The notes under the pieces: model-generated
The model's input: only the letters and a program-made list of their open reading frames with translations
Databases searched by the model: none
Told to the model about the DNA's origin: nothing
Position numbers and translations under genes: made by a program
DNA from: Bacteroides helcogenes P 36-108
GTDB taxonomy: Bacteria > Bacteroidota > Bacteroidia > Bacteroidales > Bacteroidaceae
Direction of reading: 5' to 3'
NCBI RefSeq assembly: GCF_000186225.1
Contig: NC_014933.1
Span: 2,914,001 to 2,978,000 of the forward strand
DNA: 64,000 nucleotides
In this document: piece after piece, positions 52,511 to 60,448 of the stretch
Layout of the letters: each line of letters starts with the position of its first letter
Numbering within the stretch: the stretch's first letter is position 1

Positions 52511-53364
52511 TATTTCCTACCTCTAAATGATCCCTTCAATAAATATTGTATCCACAATGATAATCCTGATAGTTGAAACCTCAATTTAAGCATATCAGCA
52601 TCATCACTAATACCTATTACTCTCAATTTATATCGGTTCGTATTTCCATCATTCCAGCCTACATCCGTTGTTCTAGCTGTCTTATAACCCGCCAACTTAA
52701 CACATTCAATTGAATAATTATTATAATCTCCATTTGGATAAGCGAAATGTTCAATGGGGCAGTCACACAATGCCTCTAATTCTTTTTTAGAATTAGCAAT
52801 TTCGTCCCATTGTTCTTCTTGAGTGCATTGGGGTAATATAGGATGTATACGGGTATGAGACCCAAAAATTACATAATTTTTCAAAGTATTAATATCATCT
52901 TTAGTCAACCCATGAGGTGAACTTAATACCATCTTAGGATAATAAAGTTTTTTCTCTTTTAATAACTGCAATCTCCCTATATTTGTACATTTTTTATAAG
53001 GTTCTGCCGAATTTCCATTTAAGCATTTCCACCAAAAGGGATGATTTGTAGCTACAACTTGAGAACACAAGTATATTACTGGCATCAAGCTATATATTTT
53101 TATTATTGGCAACAATTCTACATTATTCTTATGCCCATCATCAAATGTTATAATTAAAGAATTATCAGGAAGATTTACTTTGGATAAAAAATCATTCATT
53201 GAGATTATAACATATTTCTTCATTAAGAATTCTATATGTGACGAAAACACCTCCACAGTAGGATTATGATAAGAAATAATTGTCACTTTTTTACGGTTCC
53301 AAAAACGAAAAAATACATCTATATGCAACCAAACAAAAAACAACATAAATATATGTTTCATCAT
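52510..53364 (-). CDS. Polysaccharide deacetylase (CE4-like)
   Basis: A 284-residue protein with an N-terminal hydrophobic segment (IFMLFFVWLHIDVFFRFW) that may anchor it. The NodB domain is recognisable: SLIITFDDGHKNN (Asp pair), HTRIHPIL (metal-binding His residues) and HFAYPNGDYN. CE4 enzymes remove N- or O-acetyl groups from amino sugars using a divalent metal. In the operon it could trim an N-acetyl sugar of the capsule repeat. Its stop and start overlap the neighbouring genes by a few bases. Confidence 0.87.
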   Translation of the reverse strand: MMKHIFMLFFVWLHIDVFFRFWNRKKVTIISYHNPTVEVFSSHIEFLMKKYVIISMNDFLSKVNLPDNSLIITFDDGHKNNVELLPIIKIYSLMPVIYLCSQVVATNHPFWWKCLNGNSAEPYKKCTNIGRLQLLKEKKLYYPKMVLSSPHGLTKDDINTLKNYVIFGSHTRIHPILPQCTQEEQWDEIANSKKELEALCDCPIEHFAYPNGDYNNYSIECVKLAGYKTARTTDVGWNDGNTNRYKLRVIGISDDADMLKLRFQLSGLSLWIQYLLKGSFRGRK

Positions 53365-54383
53365 TTACATAATTTTAAAGTTTGCAAGAAGATGTATTTA
53401 CTAAAATCATTCCTTTTCAATAGTTTAAATATCTCTCTTTGAACAACAATACATTGCATTAATGATGCTCCATAATTACATTTTAATGTAAAAAAAGAAA
53501 AGATTATATATATACATACAGAAATAATCCACAAAAATCTATTTTGATATTCTTTCAAATCAGCCAATCTTATAGCATAATGATAACAAGCCTTTCCTAT
53601 ATTATTATTTGATATCCTATTTTGAGACAAACTTACTTTATGATAAATCACAGAAGAAAATAAACAGACTTTTTTTAAAGATTTCTTCTTTAATCTCAAA
53701 GAAAACTCAAAATCTTCTTCTCCAAAAAAGAAACGTTCTGTTAGTTTCCCAGTACGACTCATATCAAAAAGAAGAGCACAACCTGTTGCATAATCAATTT
53801 CTTTATAACCTGTCTGAGGTACATTTTGTATATGTTCATTAGGATAGTAATAGAAACGAGCACCATACCAACTTATTTTTCCCCCACAATTCCATATACG
53901 ATTTGATGGATTAAATAAACGAATCTGAGGAACAAATGCCACAAATTGAGAATGTTCTAACGCAAAAGAGAACAATTTAGAAATTGCATTCTCTGCAATT
54001 TCAGTATCATTATTCAATAATAGCACATACTTATAGCCAAGTTTTTCAACATACTCTAATGCTACATTATTTCCAGCCGCAAATCCTAAATTATCCGAGT
54101 TTCTTATAAGTACTATTTTATCTTGACAGCCAATACTCAACAGCTCTCTTTCTGTATCTATCTCCCCACCATTTCTTGCCTGCTGTTCATTATAACATAC
54201 ACACGTAGAATAGTTGTTTTGACAATAAGATTTCAATAATTCATATTCATCTTGTTCTGAATGATTATCAACTAAAACAATGGTATAATCCATATCCGTC
54301 TCTTTTTTCAAGGAGATGAGGCAATCTTTAGTATAATTATAGCCATTCCAATTTAATATAATGATATAAAGTTTTTCTACCAT
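53361..54383 (-). CDS. GT2-family glycosyltransferase (rhamnosyltransferase-like)
   Basis: A 340-residue protein with a GT-A fold: LYIIILNWNGYNYTKDCLIS, VLVDNHSEQDEYE, the DxD-type YVLLLNNDTEIAE and the acceptor region FFFGEEDFEFSLRLKKKSLK. The C-terminus has a hydrophobic helix (FLWIISVCIYIIFSFFTLKC), suggesting membrane association. It adds a sugar on the cytoplasmic side; the donor is not evident. Coupled with the deacetylase by ATGA overlap. Confidence 0.87.
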   Translation of the reverse strand: MVEKLYIIILNWNGYNYTKDCLISLKKETDMDYTIVLVDNHSEQDEYELLKSYCQNNYSTCVCYNEQQARNGGEIDTERELLSIGCQDKIVLIRNSDNLGFAAGNNVALEYVEKLGYKYVLLLNNDTEIAENAISKLFSFALEHSQFVAFVPQIRLFNPSNRIWNCGGKISWYGARFYYYPNEHIQNVPQTGYKEIDYATGCALLFDMSRTGKLTERFFFGEEDFEFSLRLKKKSLKKVCLFSSVIYHKVSLSQNRISNNNIGKACYHYAIRLADLKEYQNRFLWIISVCIYIIFSFFTLKCNYGASLMQCIVVQREIFKLLKRNDFSKYIFLQTLKLCK

Positions 54384-54387
54384 GAAA

Positions 54388-55626
54388 TTATTCCTTTATT
54401 TTTTTTAATTCTTTCCGTATTAGAATAAGTAAAAATATCTCTGATATAATCATAGAAACTGCAGCACCTCTATCTTGCAAAACCATTGATAATAAAGAGC
54501 ATAACAGCAAACTAAAGAATCCTGCTTTCCAAACACAAGCTACAAATTTTTTAGAATATCCCATATTGACTAAACCTATTATACCATAGTAAAAATTCAT
54601 ACCACCAAATAATATAACAAAAGCCATTATTTGTATATCTAATATAGATTTATAATAGTTTTCATTTAAAAATGTTTCTACCAAAATTGGAGAGAAGAAT
54701 ACTATTATTAGTGATAAAATAAATAGTACTAAAGAATATAAACGACCTATCTTATAATAAGATTCTAATCCTCCATTATTACACATTTTTCTTGAAAAAA
54801 AAGGATATATTGCGTTCACAAAAGGAGATGTCAACGACTGAAATGCTTTAATTACTTTCTCTGCTGGAGCATACATACCTACCACAGAATAGTTTGTAAA
54901 AAAGCCCAATAAAATAATATTAGACTCACGATAGAAATTCATACCAATTGTAGAAAGAAAAAGATACCAACCATCTTTTAACTCCGTATATAACATCCTT
55001 TTTTGAGGAAATATAAATTTTATATGCAAATGAAAGGAAACAATATACAATGAAATAATAGCTCCTATAACATATCCTAATCCCTGCAAGAGCAAGACAT
55101 CATTATAATCATCAGCTCTACGGACTAATACAAAAATTAGCAATACAGATATTAATCGAGACAAAAAGGAAATTAAAGTTATAAATTTCATTCTCTCAAG
55201 TCCTTGATACAACCATAATGGTATTATAGTCTGTCCCCAAACTAATAATAATCCACATGAATATAGAGCTGCTTCATCTTTAAAAAATGGAATGAATAAT
55301 ACAAGAAAAGTAACTATCAACGAAACCAAAATATTAAAAACGAAACGCAATAGCATGATAGAAGAATATATTTCCTCTAACATTTTATGATTATCTCGTA
55401 TAAGGGATACTTTTTTAGTTGCTGAATATTCAAAACCATATGACACAAAAAGAGTAAAATAACTCATTATTGCATAAGCATAAATATATGTTCCATATTT
55501 TTCGACTCCTAATACCCTCGTTAAATAAGGTATCAAGATAATTGGAAAAATATAGTTTGCTATATTTAAAACAGATAATGAACAAAAATTTTCAAGAACT
55601 CTACGATATTCTTTTTTTAGATACAT
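54388..55626 (-). CDS. Polysaccharide flippase (Wzx-like)
   Basis: A 412-residue protein with about 12 membrane segments of the polysaccharide-flippase (MATE-like) superfamily. The N-terminus IANYIFPIILIPYLTRVLGV, then EKYGTYIYAYA, is the usual Wzx opening. It moves the lipid-linked repeat unit across the inner membrane. Its start overlaps the wecB-like stop by 26 bases. Very AT-rich, in line with exchange of this central part between strains. Confidence 0.9.
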   Translation of the reverse strand: MYLKKEYRRVLENFCSLSVLNIANYIFPIILIPYLTRVLGVEKYGTYIYAYAIMSYFTLFVSYGFEYSATKKVSLIRDNHKMLEEIYSSIMLLRFVFNILVSLIVTFLVLFIPFFKDEAALYSCGLLLVWGQTIIPLWLYQGLERMKFITLISFLSRLISVLLIFVLVRRADDYNDVLLLQGLGYVIGAIISLYIVSFHLHIKFIFPQKRMLYTELKDGWYLFLSTIGMNFYRESNIILLGFFTNYSVVGMYAPAEKVIKAFQSLTSPFVNAIYPFFSRKMCNNGGLESYYKIGRLYSLVLFILSLIIVFFSPILVETFLNENYYKSILDIQIMAFVILFGGMNFYYGIIGLVNMGYSKKFVACVWKAGFFSLLLCSLLSMVLQDRGAAVSMIISEIFLLILIRKELKKIKE

Positions 55627-56779
55627 AATTCATAACAAAGCGAGTTATTCTATCACAAGCCAATCCATCTCCATAAGGATTGACAGCTTTACTCATCTGT
55701 TCATAATAATCCTGATTATTCAATAAAGCAGATACTTCATTAACTATCTTATCATAATCAGTACCTACGAGTTTCACAGTTCCCGCCTCCAATGCTTCAG
55801 GGCGTTCGGTAGTATCTCGCATCACCAACACTGGTTTTCCAAGTCCCGGCGCTTCCTCCTGAATACCTCCACTATCCGTCAAAACAATCGTTGATTTTTC
55901 CATCAAATAAACAAATGAGAGATATTCTAAAGGCTCTATGAAAAACATATTATTTAAGGTAGTTAAGTCTTCACCAAAAACCTCATGGATAGGTTTACGA
56001 ACATTAGGATTCAAATGCATCGGATAAATAAAGTCCACTTCAGGATATTTTTGAGTCAAATATTTAATTGCCTTGCACATGGATATAAAACCATCACCAA
56101 AGTTTTCTCGACGATGACCGGTTATTAAAACAAGCTTCTTGCCAGTAGATAAACGATTTACATCATAACCTGCCAGTTCGAGAATATCCTCCAATTCTTT
56201 ATCCAGTTTCTTGTCACTTTTTATCTTATTCACTACCATGTACAACGCATCAATCACCGTGTTGCCGGTCACTGTTATGACAGATTCTCTCACGCCTTCG
56301 TCCAGCAGATTTTGCCGACTCAACGGTGTAGGTGAAAAATGGTAGGTAGCGATACGACCCGTTATCAGACGGTTCATCTCTTCGGGCCACGGACTATAAA
56401 TATTATGCGTGCGAAGCCCCGCCTCCACATGACCTACCGGAATTTGTTGATAAAACGCAGCCAAAGCGGAAGCCGTGGAAGTGGTTGTATCGCCATGAAC
56501 CAAAACGACATCCGGCTGTACCTCTTTCAATACATCACGCATACCCGTCAAAACACGAGCCGTCACATCATATAAATCCTGCCCTTGTTTCATGATATTC
56601 AAATCATAATCAGGCGTGATTTCAAATATATGTAATACTTGGTCAAGCATTTCACGATGCTGACCGGTAACGCATACGATGGTCTTGAACTCTTCCGGAT
56701 ATTTTTGAAATTCTTTCACCAGAGGAGCCATTTTTATGGCTTCGGGACGAGTCCCGAAAACCAACATTATTTTCTTCAT
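55601..56779 (-). CDS. wecB: UDP-N-acetylglucosamine 2-epimerase
   Basis: A 392-residue cytoplasmic enzyme that turns UDP-GlcNAc into UDP-ManNAc. Motifs: VFGTRPEAIKMAPLVKEFQ, VHGDTTTSTASALAAFYQ, HVEAGLRT, ITGHRRENFGDG and TDSGGIQEEAPGLGKPVLVM. With the wecC-like gene 18 bases upstream it makes UDP-ManNAcA, a common precursor of Bacteroides capsules. GC content is higher than in the following flippase gene. Confidence 0.96.
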   Translation of the reverse strand: MKKIMLVFGTRPEAIKMAPLVKEFQKYPEEFKTIVCVTGQHREMLDQVLHIFEITPDYDLNIMKQGQDLYDVTARVLTGMRDVLKEVQPDVVLVHGDTTTSTASALAAFYQQIPVGHVEAGLRTHNIYSPWPEEMNRLITGRIATYHFSPTPLSRQNLLDEGVRESVITVTGNTVIDALYMVVNKIKSDKKLDKELEDILELAGYDVNRLSTGKKLVLITGHRRENFGDGFISMCKAIKYLTQKYPEVDFIYPMHLNPNVRKPIHEVFGEDLTTLNNMFFIEPLEYLSFVYLMEKSTIVLTDSGGIQEEAPGLGKPVLVMRDTTERPEALEAGTVKLVGTDYDKIVNEVSALLNNQDYYEQMSKAVNPYGDGLACDRITRFVMNYVSKKRIS

Positions 56780-56797
56780 AAAACAGACGGGGATTTA

Positions 56798-58003
56798 TTA
56801 TCGTTTGTAAATGCCACAAAAATCAAGAATAATTTTCTTGTCATCATAAGGGAGAGACTTGAAAGGGGTATGAGCTACAAGGAAAACCACTATATCAGCA
56901 TTGGCATACGCTTCCTGATAGTCAGTCAATTTAAATACATTGTGTTCTTGTACATTGGGCTCTACCACATAAATATTGGCATTATTACAACTTTGCATCA
57001 CTTTGGTTGTAATATATTTTGCAGGAGCCTCCCGCAAATCATCAATATCCGGCTTAAATGCCAACCCCATCATAGCAATAGCGGGCTTACGATGATGCTC
57101 CAACTCAAACTTCAACATGGCATTCTGTACTTTCTCTGCACACCAAAAAGCCTTATAATTATTTATCTCACGAGCAGTAGAAATAATCTTAGACTCCATA
57201 GGAAAATCTGCAGTAATGAAATAAGGGTCCACCGCAATACAATGACCGCCCACACCACAACCCGGTTGGAGAATATTGACACGAGGATGCTTGTTTGCCA
57301 ATTTTATCAACTCCCAAACATTTATACCAGCCTTATCACAAATCAAAGATAACTCATTGGCAAAAGCTATTTGCACGTCACGGGAAGAGTTTTCCGTCAA
57401 TTTACACATTTCCGCCGTTTTACAATTAGTACGATGAAGCGTACCTTGTACAAACTGACTGTAAAATTCAATGGCTTTATCAGTGGATGCCTCATTCATA
57501 CCACCAATCACGCGGTCATTATGAACTAATTCGTAGATAACATTTCCCGGCAGCACTCGTTCCGGACAATAAGCAATATAAATTTTATCTTTCAGTTCCG
57601 GGCGTAATTCAAATATCAGATTGGTCATCTTATCAGTAGTGCCAACTGGAGAAGTTGACTCAATCACATATAAGTCTCCTTCTTTCAAAAAGGGAATCAC
57701 TGTACGAGTAGCAGCTTCTACATAAGAAATATCCGGTTCATGGTCACCCTTGAAAGGAGTTGGTACAACCATAAAATAGGCGTCACTAACCTCAGGGGTA
57801 GTTGAAGCCTTTAATTGACCGGCCGAAATTACCTCTTGAAGCAATTCTTGCATACCGGGCTCAATGATATGTAATTTACCTTGATTAGTCATCTCAACCA
57901 CTTTTGGATTGATATCAACACCGGTTATTTGAATGCCGTGTTTAGCGGCAATAATTGCTGTGGGCAAGCCGATATAGCCCAACCCCATAAAACATGCTTT
58001 CAT
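56798..58003 (-). CDS. wecC: UDP-N-acetyl-D-mannosamine dehydrogenase
   Basis: A 401-residue nucleotide-sugar dehydrogenase that oxidises UDP-ManNAc to UDP-ManNAcA using two NAD. Motifs: KACFMGLGYIGLPTAIIAAK (NAD loop), STSPVGTT, LPGNVIYE, KLTENSSRDVQIAFANELSL and the catalytic Cys in PGCGVGGHCIAVDP. Third gene region of the operon after upxY and upxZ, paired with wecB. Confidence 0.96.
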   Translation of the reverse strand: MKACFMGLGYIGLPTAIIAAKHGIQITGVDINPKVVEMTNQGKLHIIEPGMQELLQEVISAGQLKASTTPEVSDAYFMVVPTPFKGDHEPDISYVEAATRTVIPFLKEGDLYVIESTSPVGTTDKMTNLIFELRPELKDKIYIAYCPERVLPGNVIYELVHNDRVIGGMNEASTDKAIEFYSQFVQGTLHRTNCKTAEMCKLTENSSRDVQIAFANELSLICDKAGINVWELIKLANKHPRVNILQPGCGVGGHCIAVDPYFITADFPMESKIISTAREINNYKAFWCAEKVQNAMLKFELEHHRKPAIAMMGLAFKPDIDDLREAPAKYITTKVMQSCNNANIYVVEPNVQEHNVFKLTDYQEAYANADIVVFLVAHTPFKSLPYDDKKIILDFCGIYKR

Positions 58004-58011
58004 TTCACTTA

Positions 58012-58179
58012 TTATTTATTGCATATATTTCTAAAAACTGATAGCGAAAAGTACCAGTTGCATGAGTTCGCCCTCATGCATGGCGTCAACAAAGCTTTCC
58101 ACACTTCCCAACTGGCGGAAGCGTCCGCTGCCTCACGGTGAATCTTGCGTGCCTGTTCCAACCGGTCATATTCACCCAT
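58012..58179 (-). CDS. Possible small protein between upxZ and wecC
   Basis: A frame with an ATG at 58,179 gives 55 residues: an amphipathic start (MGEYDRLEQARKIHREAADA) and then SWEVWKALLTPC. The frame is open further up into upxZ but without a better start. It looks protein-like but may be a remnant of a gene lost when the capsule region was exchanged. I do not recognise it. Confidence 0.3.
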   Translation of the reverse strand: MGEYDRLEQARKIHREAADASASWEVWKALLTPCMRANSCNWYFSLSVFRNICNK

Positions 58180-58211
58180 GTAAGGATTATAGTTAGAATA
58201 AATTTCTACTT

Positions 58212-58700
58212 CTATTCTTCCACTTCTTCCCACGGATAGGGATTGTCCACCACATTCCGGAACTCGGCAATGGCTTCCTGCTGCTCGGCGGTAAGCGGCT
58301 GTCCCTCCCAAGAGGTGATAATGGCACGGGCTTCGTCGGCCAAAGGCTCGTCAAAAACCTCACCATAGCAAGCCGTGAGCAGACGGAGCTTGAGCAGCGA
58401 GGCAGGAAGGGAATCGAGGACGTCCCAACAACGGTTCAGCACTTCCTGAATATGATCCTGTTTCTCACCGTGGTCGATGAAAGAGGCGCTGTAGCCCATC
58501 AAGAGAGCAAGGCAGACGTTGCCCTGTTCTTCGATAGTAGAGCCACCGGAAATAGAATCATACAAGGCCGTGGCCAAGCAGTACACCTGACCGTTGCGAC
58601 GGGACAATTCATCGCTATAAACAGGACTGCCGTCCGTACCCAAATACATCAGGTCGTGCGCAGCACGCTGAAGGGAGATTGCTTCTTCGGAAAGAGACAT
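58212..58700 (-). CDS. upxZ: UpxZ-family inhibitor of capsule antitermination
   Basis: A 162-residue acidic helical protein starting MSLSEEAISLQRAAHDLMYL and containing CLALLMGYSASFIDHGEKQD. Position (second gene after upxY), size and sequence match UpxZ. In B. fragilis, UpxZ proteins block the UpxY proteins of other capsule loci, so that mostly one capsule is made at a time. It lies 56 bases after upxY. Confidence 0.9.
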   Translation of the reverse strand: MSLSEEAISLQRAAHDLMYLGTDGSPVYSDELSRRNGQVYCLATALYDSISGGSTIEEQGNVCLALLMGYSASFIDHGEKQDHIQEVLNRCWDVLDSLPASLLKLRLLTACYGEVFDEPLADEARAIITSWEGQPLTAEQQEAIAEFRNVVDNPYPWEEVEE

Positions 58701-58756
58701 GATGAATAATGAATTATAAATTAAAAATTAAAGAGCAGAATATTTAATATGAAAGG

Positions 58757-59293
58757 TCAGCCGATTACTTCTATCAAATCGGGATGGATGGTGGCCATCG
58801 CAACAGCAATGACACCCTGTATCTGAACAACCACACGGCGGTCGCGAGCACCCTTCACTTTCAGGAAAATCCCCTCCTGACCCTCGAAGTCGCCGCCCGT
58901 GACACGAACCTTAGTGCCTTTGGAGAGGTTCAGATCTTCGGGACGAAAATAAAGGAGATGGTCGTTGTAAGTTCCGGCAACGGCAATGAAGCGCTGCATC
59001 TCATGGTCGGGAATGATTATCTTACGCCCGCTACGGGTATCGGTGATGTATTGCAGGTAGGATACCTGAGACTTGACACGCTTCAATGCGGAAGGAAGGG
59101 CATGGACAAAAAGAAGGTTGTGGACAACGGGCACAAGGGCACGGACCTTCCTGCCTCTGCGCAGGCTCACCTTGTATTGCATGGGGACGAAACAGCCTAT
59201 CTGTTCCTTTTCGAGAAGGCGCATGGCATCCGGCTCCCGCCGGTATGTGGCACGCATGGCGTACCAGATTTCGGTTTCTTTCTCCCTATCCAT
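58757..59293 (-). CDS. upxY: UpxY-family (NusG-like) capsule antitermination factor
   Basis: A 178-residue NusG paralogue. N-terminal NGN-type domain (IWYAMRATYRREPDAMRLLE; LVPVVHNLLFVHALPSALKR) and a C-terminal KOW motif (TKVRVTGGDFEGQEGIFLKV). UpxY proteins bind the 5' leader of their own capsule transcript and prevent early termination. It is the first gene of the operon; about 190 bases of leader, with a hairpin near the start, separate it from the invertible promoter segment. Confidence 0.93.
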   Translation of the reverse strand: MDREKETEIWYAMRATYRREPDAMRLLEKEQIGCFVPMQYKVSLRRGRKVRALVPVVHNLLFVHALPSALKRVKSQVSYLQYITDTRSGRKIIIPDHEMQRFIAVAGTYNDHLLYFRPEDLNLSKGTKVRVTGGDFEGQEGIFLKVKGARDRRVVVQIQGVIAVAMATIHPDLIEVIG

Positions 59294-59324
59294 CTTCGAT
59301 TGTGTTCAGAAAAGGGCATTCCTC

Positions 59325-59341
59325 CGGGGCTTTAAACCCCG
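59325..59341 (-). promoter_or_regulatory. Hairpin in the upxY leader
   Basis: CGGGG / CCCCG with a 7-base loop (CTTTAAA), about 32 bases before the upxY ATG. Candidate pause or termination element for UpxY action. Confidence 0.5.
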
Positions 59342-59485
59342 TACATTATACTGGAATTCAATCAATTGCGAGCATTTTATGTGAAATACGGCAAGCCTTA
59401 TGCCCATCTTGCCAACAGACTTTTTACAAGTCTTCATCTCTAATTGTAAAAACAACTATGTATCAATATGTTATAAACGAAAATC

Positions 59486-59712
59486 GTCCAATAGACGTTC
59501 GTTTAATGGACACCCCTCTTCCCTCTTTCTCATATCATGCAATTTTTCTAAAAACACACGCAAATCCATAAACTCAGATCGTTATTTAAAAGATTGATAT
59601 ATAAATAGATATGATACTTTCCCAAAAAAAGTATCGCATTATTCATAAAAATATTTTGTAATATCATTTCTTGAAGTTAAATTTGCGTCCATTAAACGAA
59701 CGTTTAATGGAC
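59486..59712. promoter_or_regulatory. Invertible capsule promoter segment, in the OFF orientation
   Basis: Inverted repeats of 26 bases, 59,486-59,511 and 59,687-59,712, match at 24 of 26 positions in opposite orientation. Each holds the core ARACGTWCGT described for B. fragilis Mpi sites (AGACGTTCGT and, on the minus strand, AAACGTTCGT). Between them lies a perfect promoter TTTG (59,655-59,658), 19 bases, TAAATTTG (59,678-59,685) pointing rightward, away from upxY. Inversion would aim it at the capsule operon with a leader of about 190-200 bases. Confidence 0.88.
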
Positions 59713-59915
59713 ACCCTCAATAAGCAACAAATCATATTTACAGTCTAATTAGATACACGCAGGCGCGTTATTCTCTACTTTTTTCTAAAGGGTGTGTGTT
59801 ATACAAATATATACCGGGTATATCCCCCCCCTCTAAAAATATTCATAGCACACACTATAGGAATAAAAATTGAAGATTACAGAAGGAAAAAGAGTGATGT
59901 CTCAACTTGAATTGT

Positions 59916-59923
59916 TAATTTTG
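59916..59923 (+). promoter_or_regulatory. -7 box upstream of the small gene at 59,998
   Basis: TAATTTTG about 75 bases upstream of the ATG; no good -33 box. Region 59,713-59,960 otherwise holds only AT-rich sequence and a short palindrome (ATATACC / GGTATAT near 59,807-59,822). Confidence 0.4.
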
Positions 59924-59997
59924 CAACTTTTTTAAAAGTAAATATTAATTATTCAAAACGCAATTCGTATGAAAAGTACAAAAAAAGACAAATTGAG

Positions 59998-60318
59998 ATG
60001 ATGCTTTACAAAGAGCAAGATGTAATGTTATTCTACAAAGAAGGTAGCGAGAGAGCCAACGAGGTGCTGGAATTTCTGACACGCCCCAAGATGAAGCCCA
60101 AAGTGGATTACAAGGATAGAAAGACGGTGCTCGGAGTGCTTGTACACCAACTGATAAACAAGAAAAAGGGAAAAGGACTGATTGGCGTCAGACAGACAGC
60201 AAAGGCACTACATCAGGCCATAGACTTCATGGATGCCGACGGAGGGAAAAAGCCTGTGGGGGTGGAATGTATTGCAGCAGAACTGAATGCCCTATATCAT
60301 GAGATGTATCCCGAATAG
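59998..60318 (+). CDS. Hypothetical protein downstream of the capsule promoter segment
   Basis: A 106-residue mostly helical protein (GSERANEVLEFLTRPKMKPK; VLGVLVHQLINKKKGKGLIG; QTAKALHQAIDFMDADGGKK). Two ATG codons in a row begin it. A ten-codon mini-ORF (59,969-60,001, MKSTKKDKLR) ends with TGA overlapping its ATG, suggesting translational coupling. No family recognised. With the capsule promoter in its present orientation, this gene is the first one downstream of it. Confidence 0.6.
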   Translation: MMLYKEQDVMLFYKEGSERANEVLEFLTRPKMKPKVDYKDRKTVLGVLVHQLINKKKGKGLIGVRQTAKALHQAIDFMDADGGKKPVGVECIAAELNALYHEMYPE

Positions 60319-60353
60319 CACAGAGACATCGGGACGGCAAATGCCAAATTCGT

Positions 60354-60387
60354 AAAAAACGGTCTTTTCCAGCAAAAGGCCGTTTTT
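60354..60387 (+). terminator. Terminator before the VirE-like gene
   Basis: Stem AAAAACGGTCTTTT / AAAAGGCCGTTTTT around CCAGC with a T tract. Ends the 106-aa gene. Confidence 0.8.
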
Positions 60388-60448
60388 GTTTTTCCCAGAG
60401 ATTCTCCCCTACTTTGCGCCGCCAATAAGGCAGACTAAAACAGCAAAT

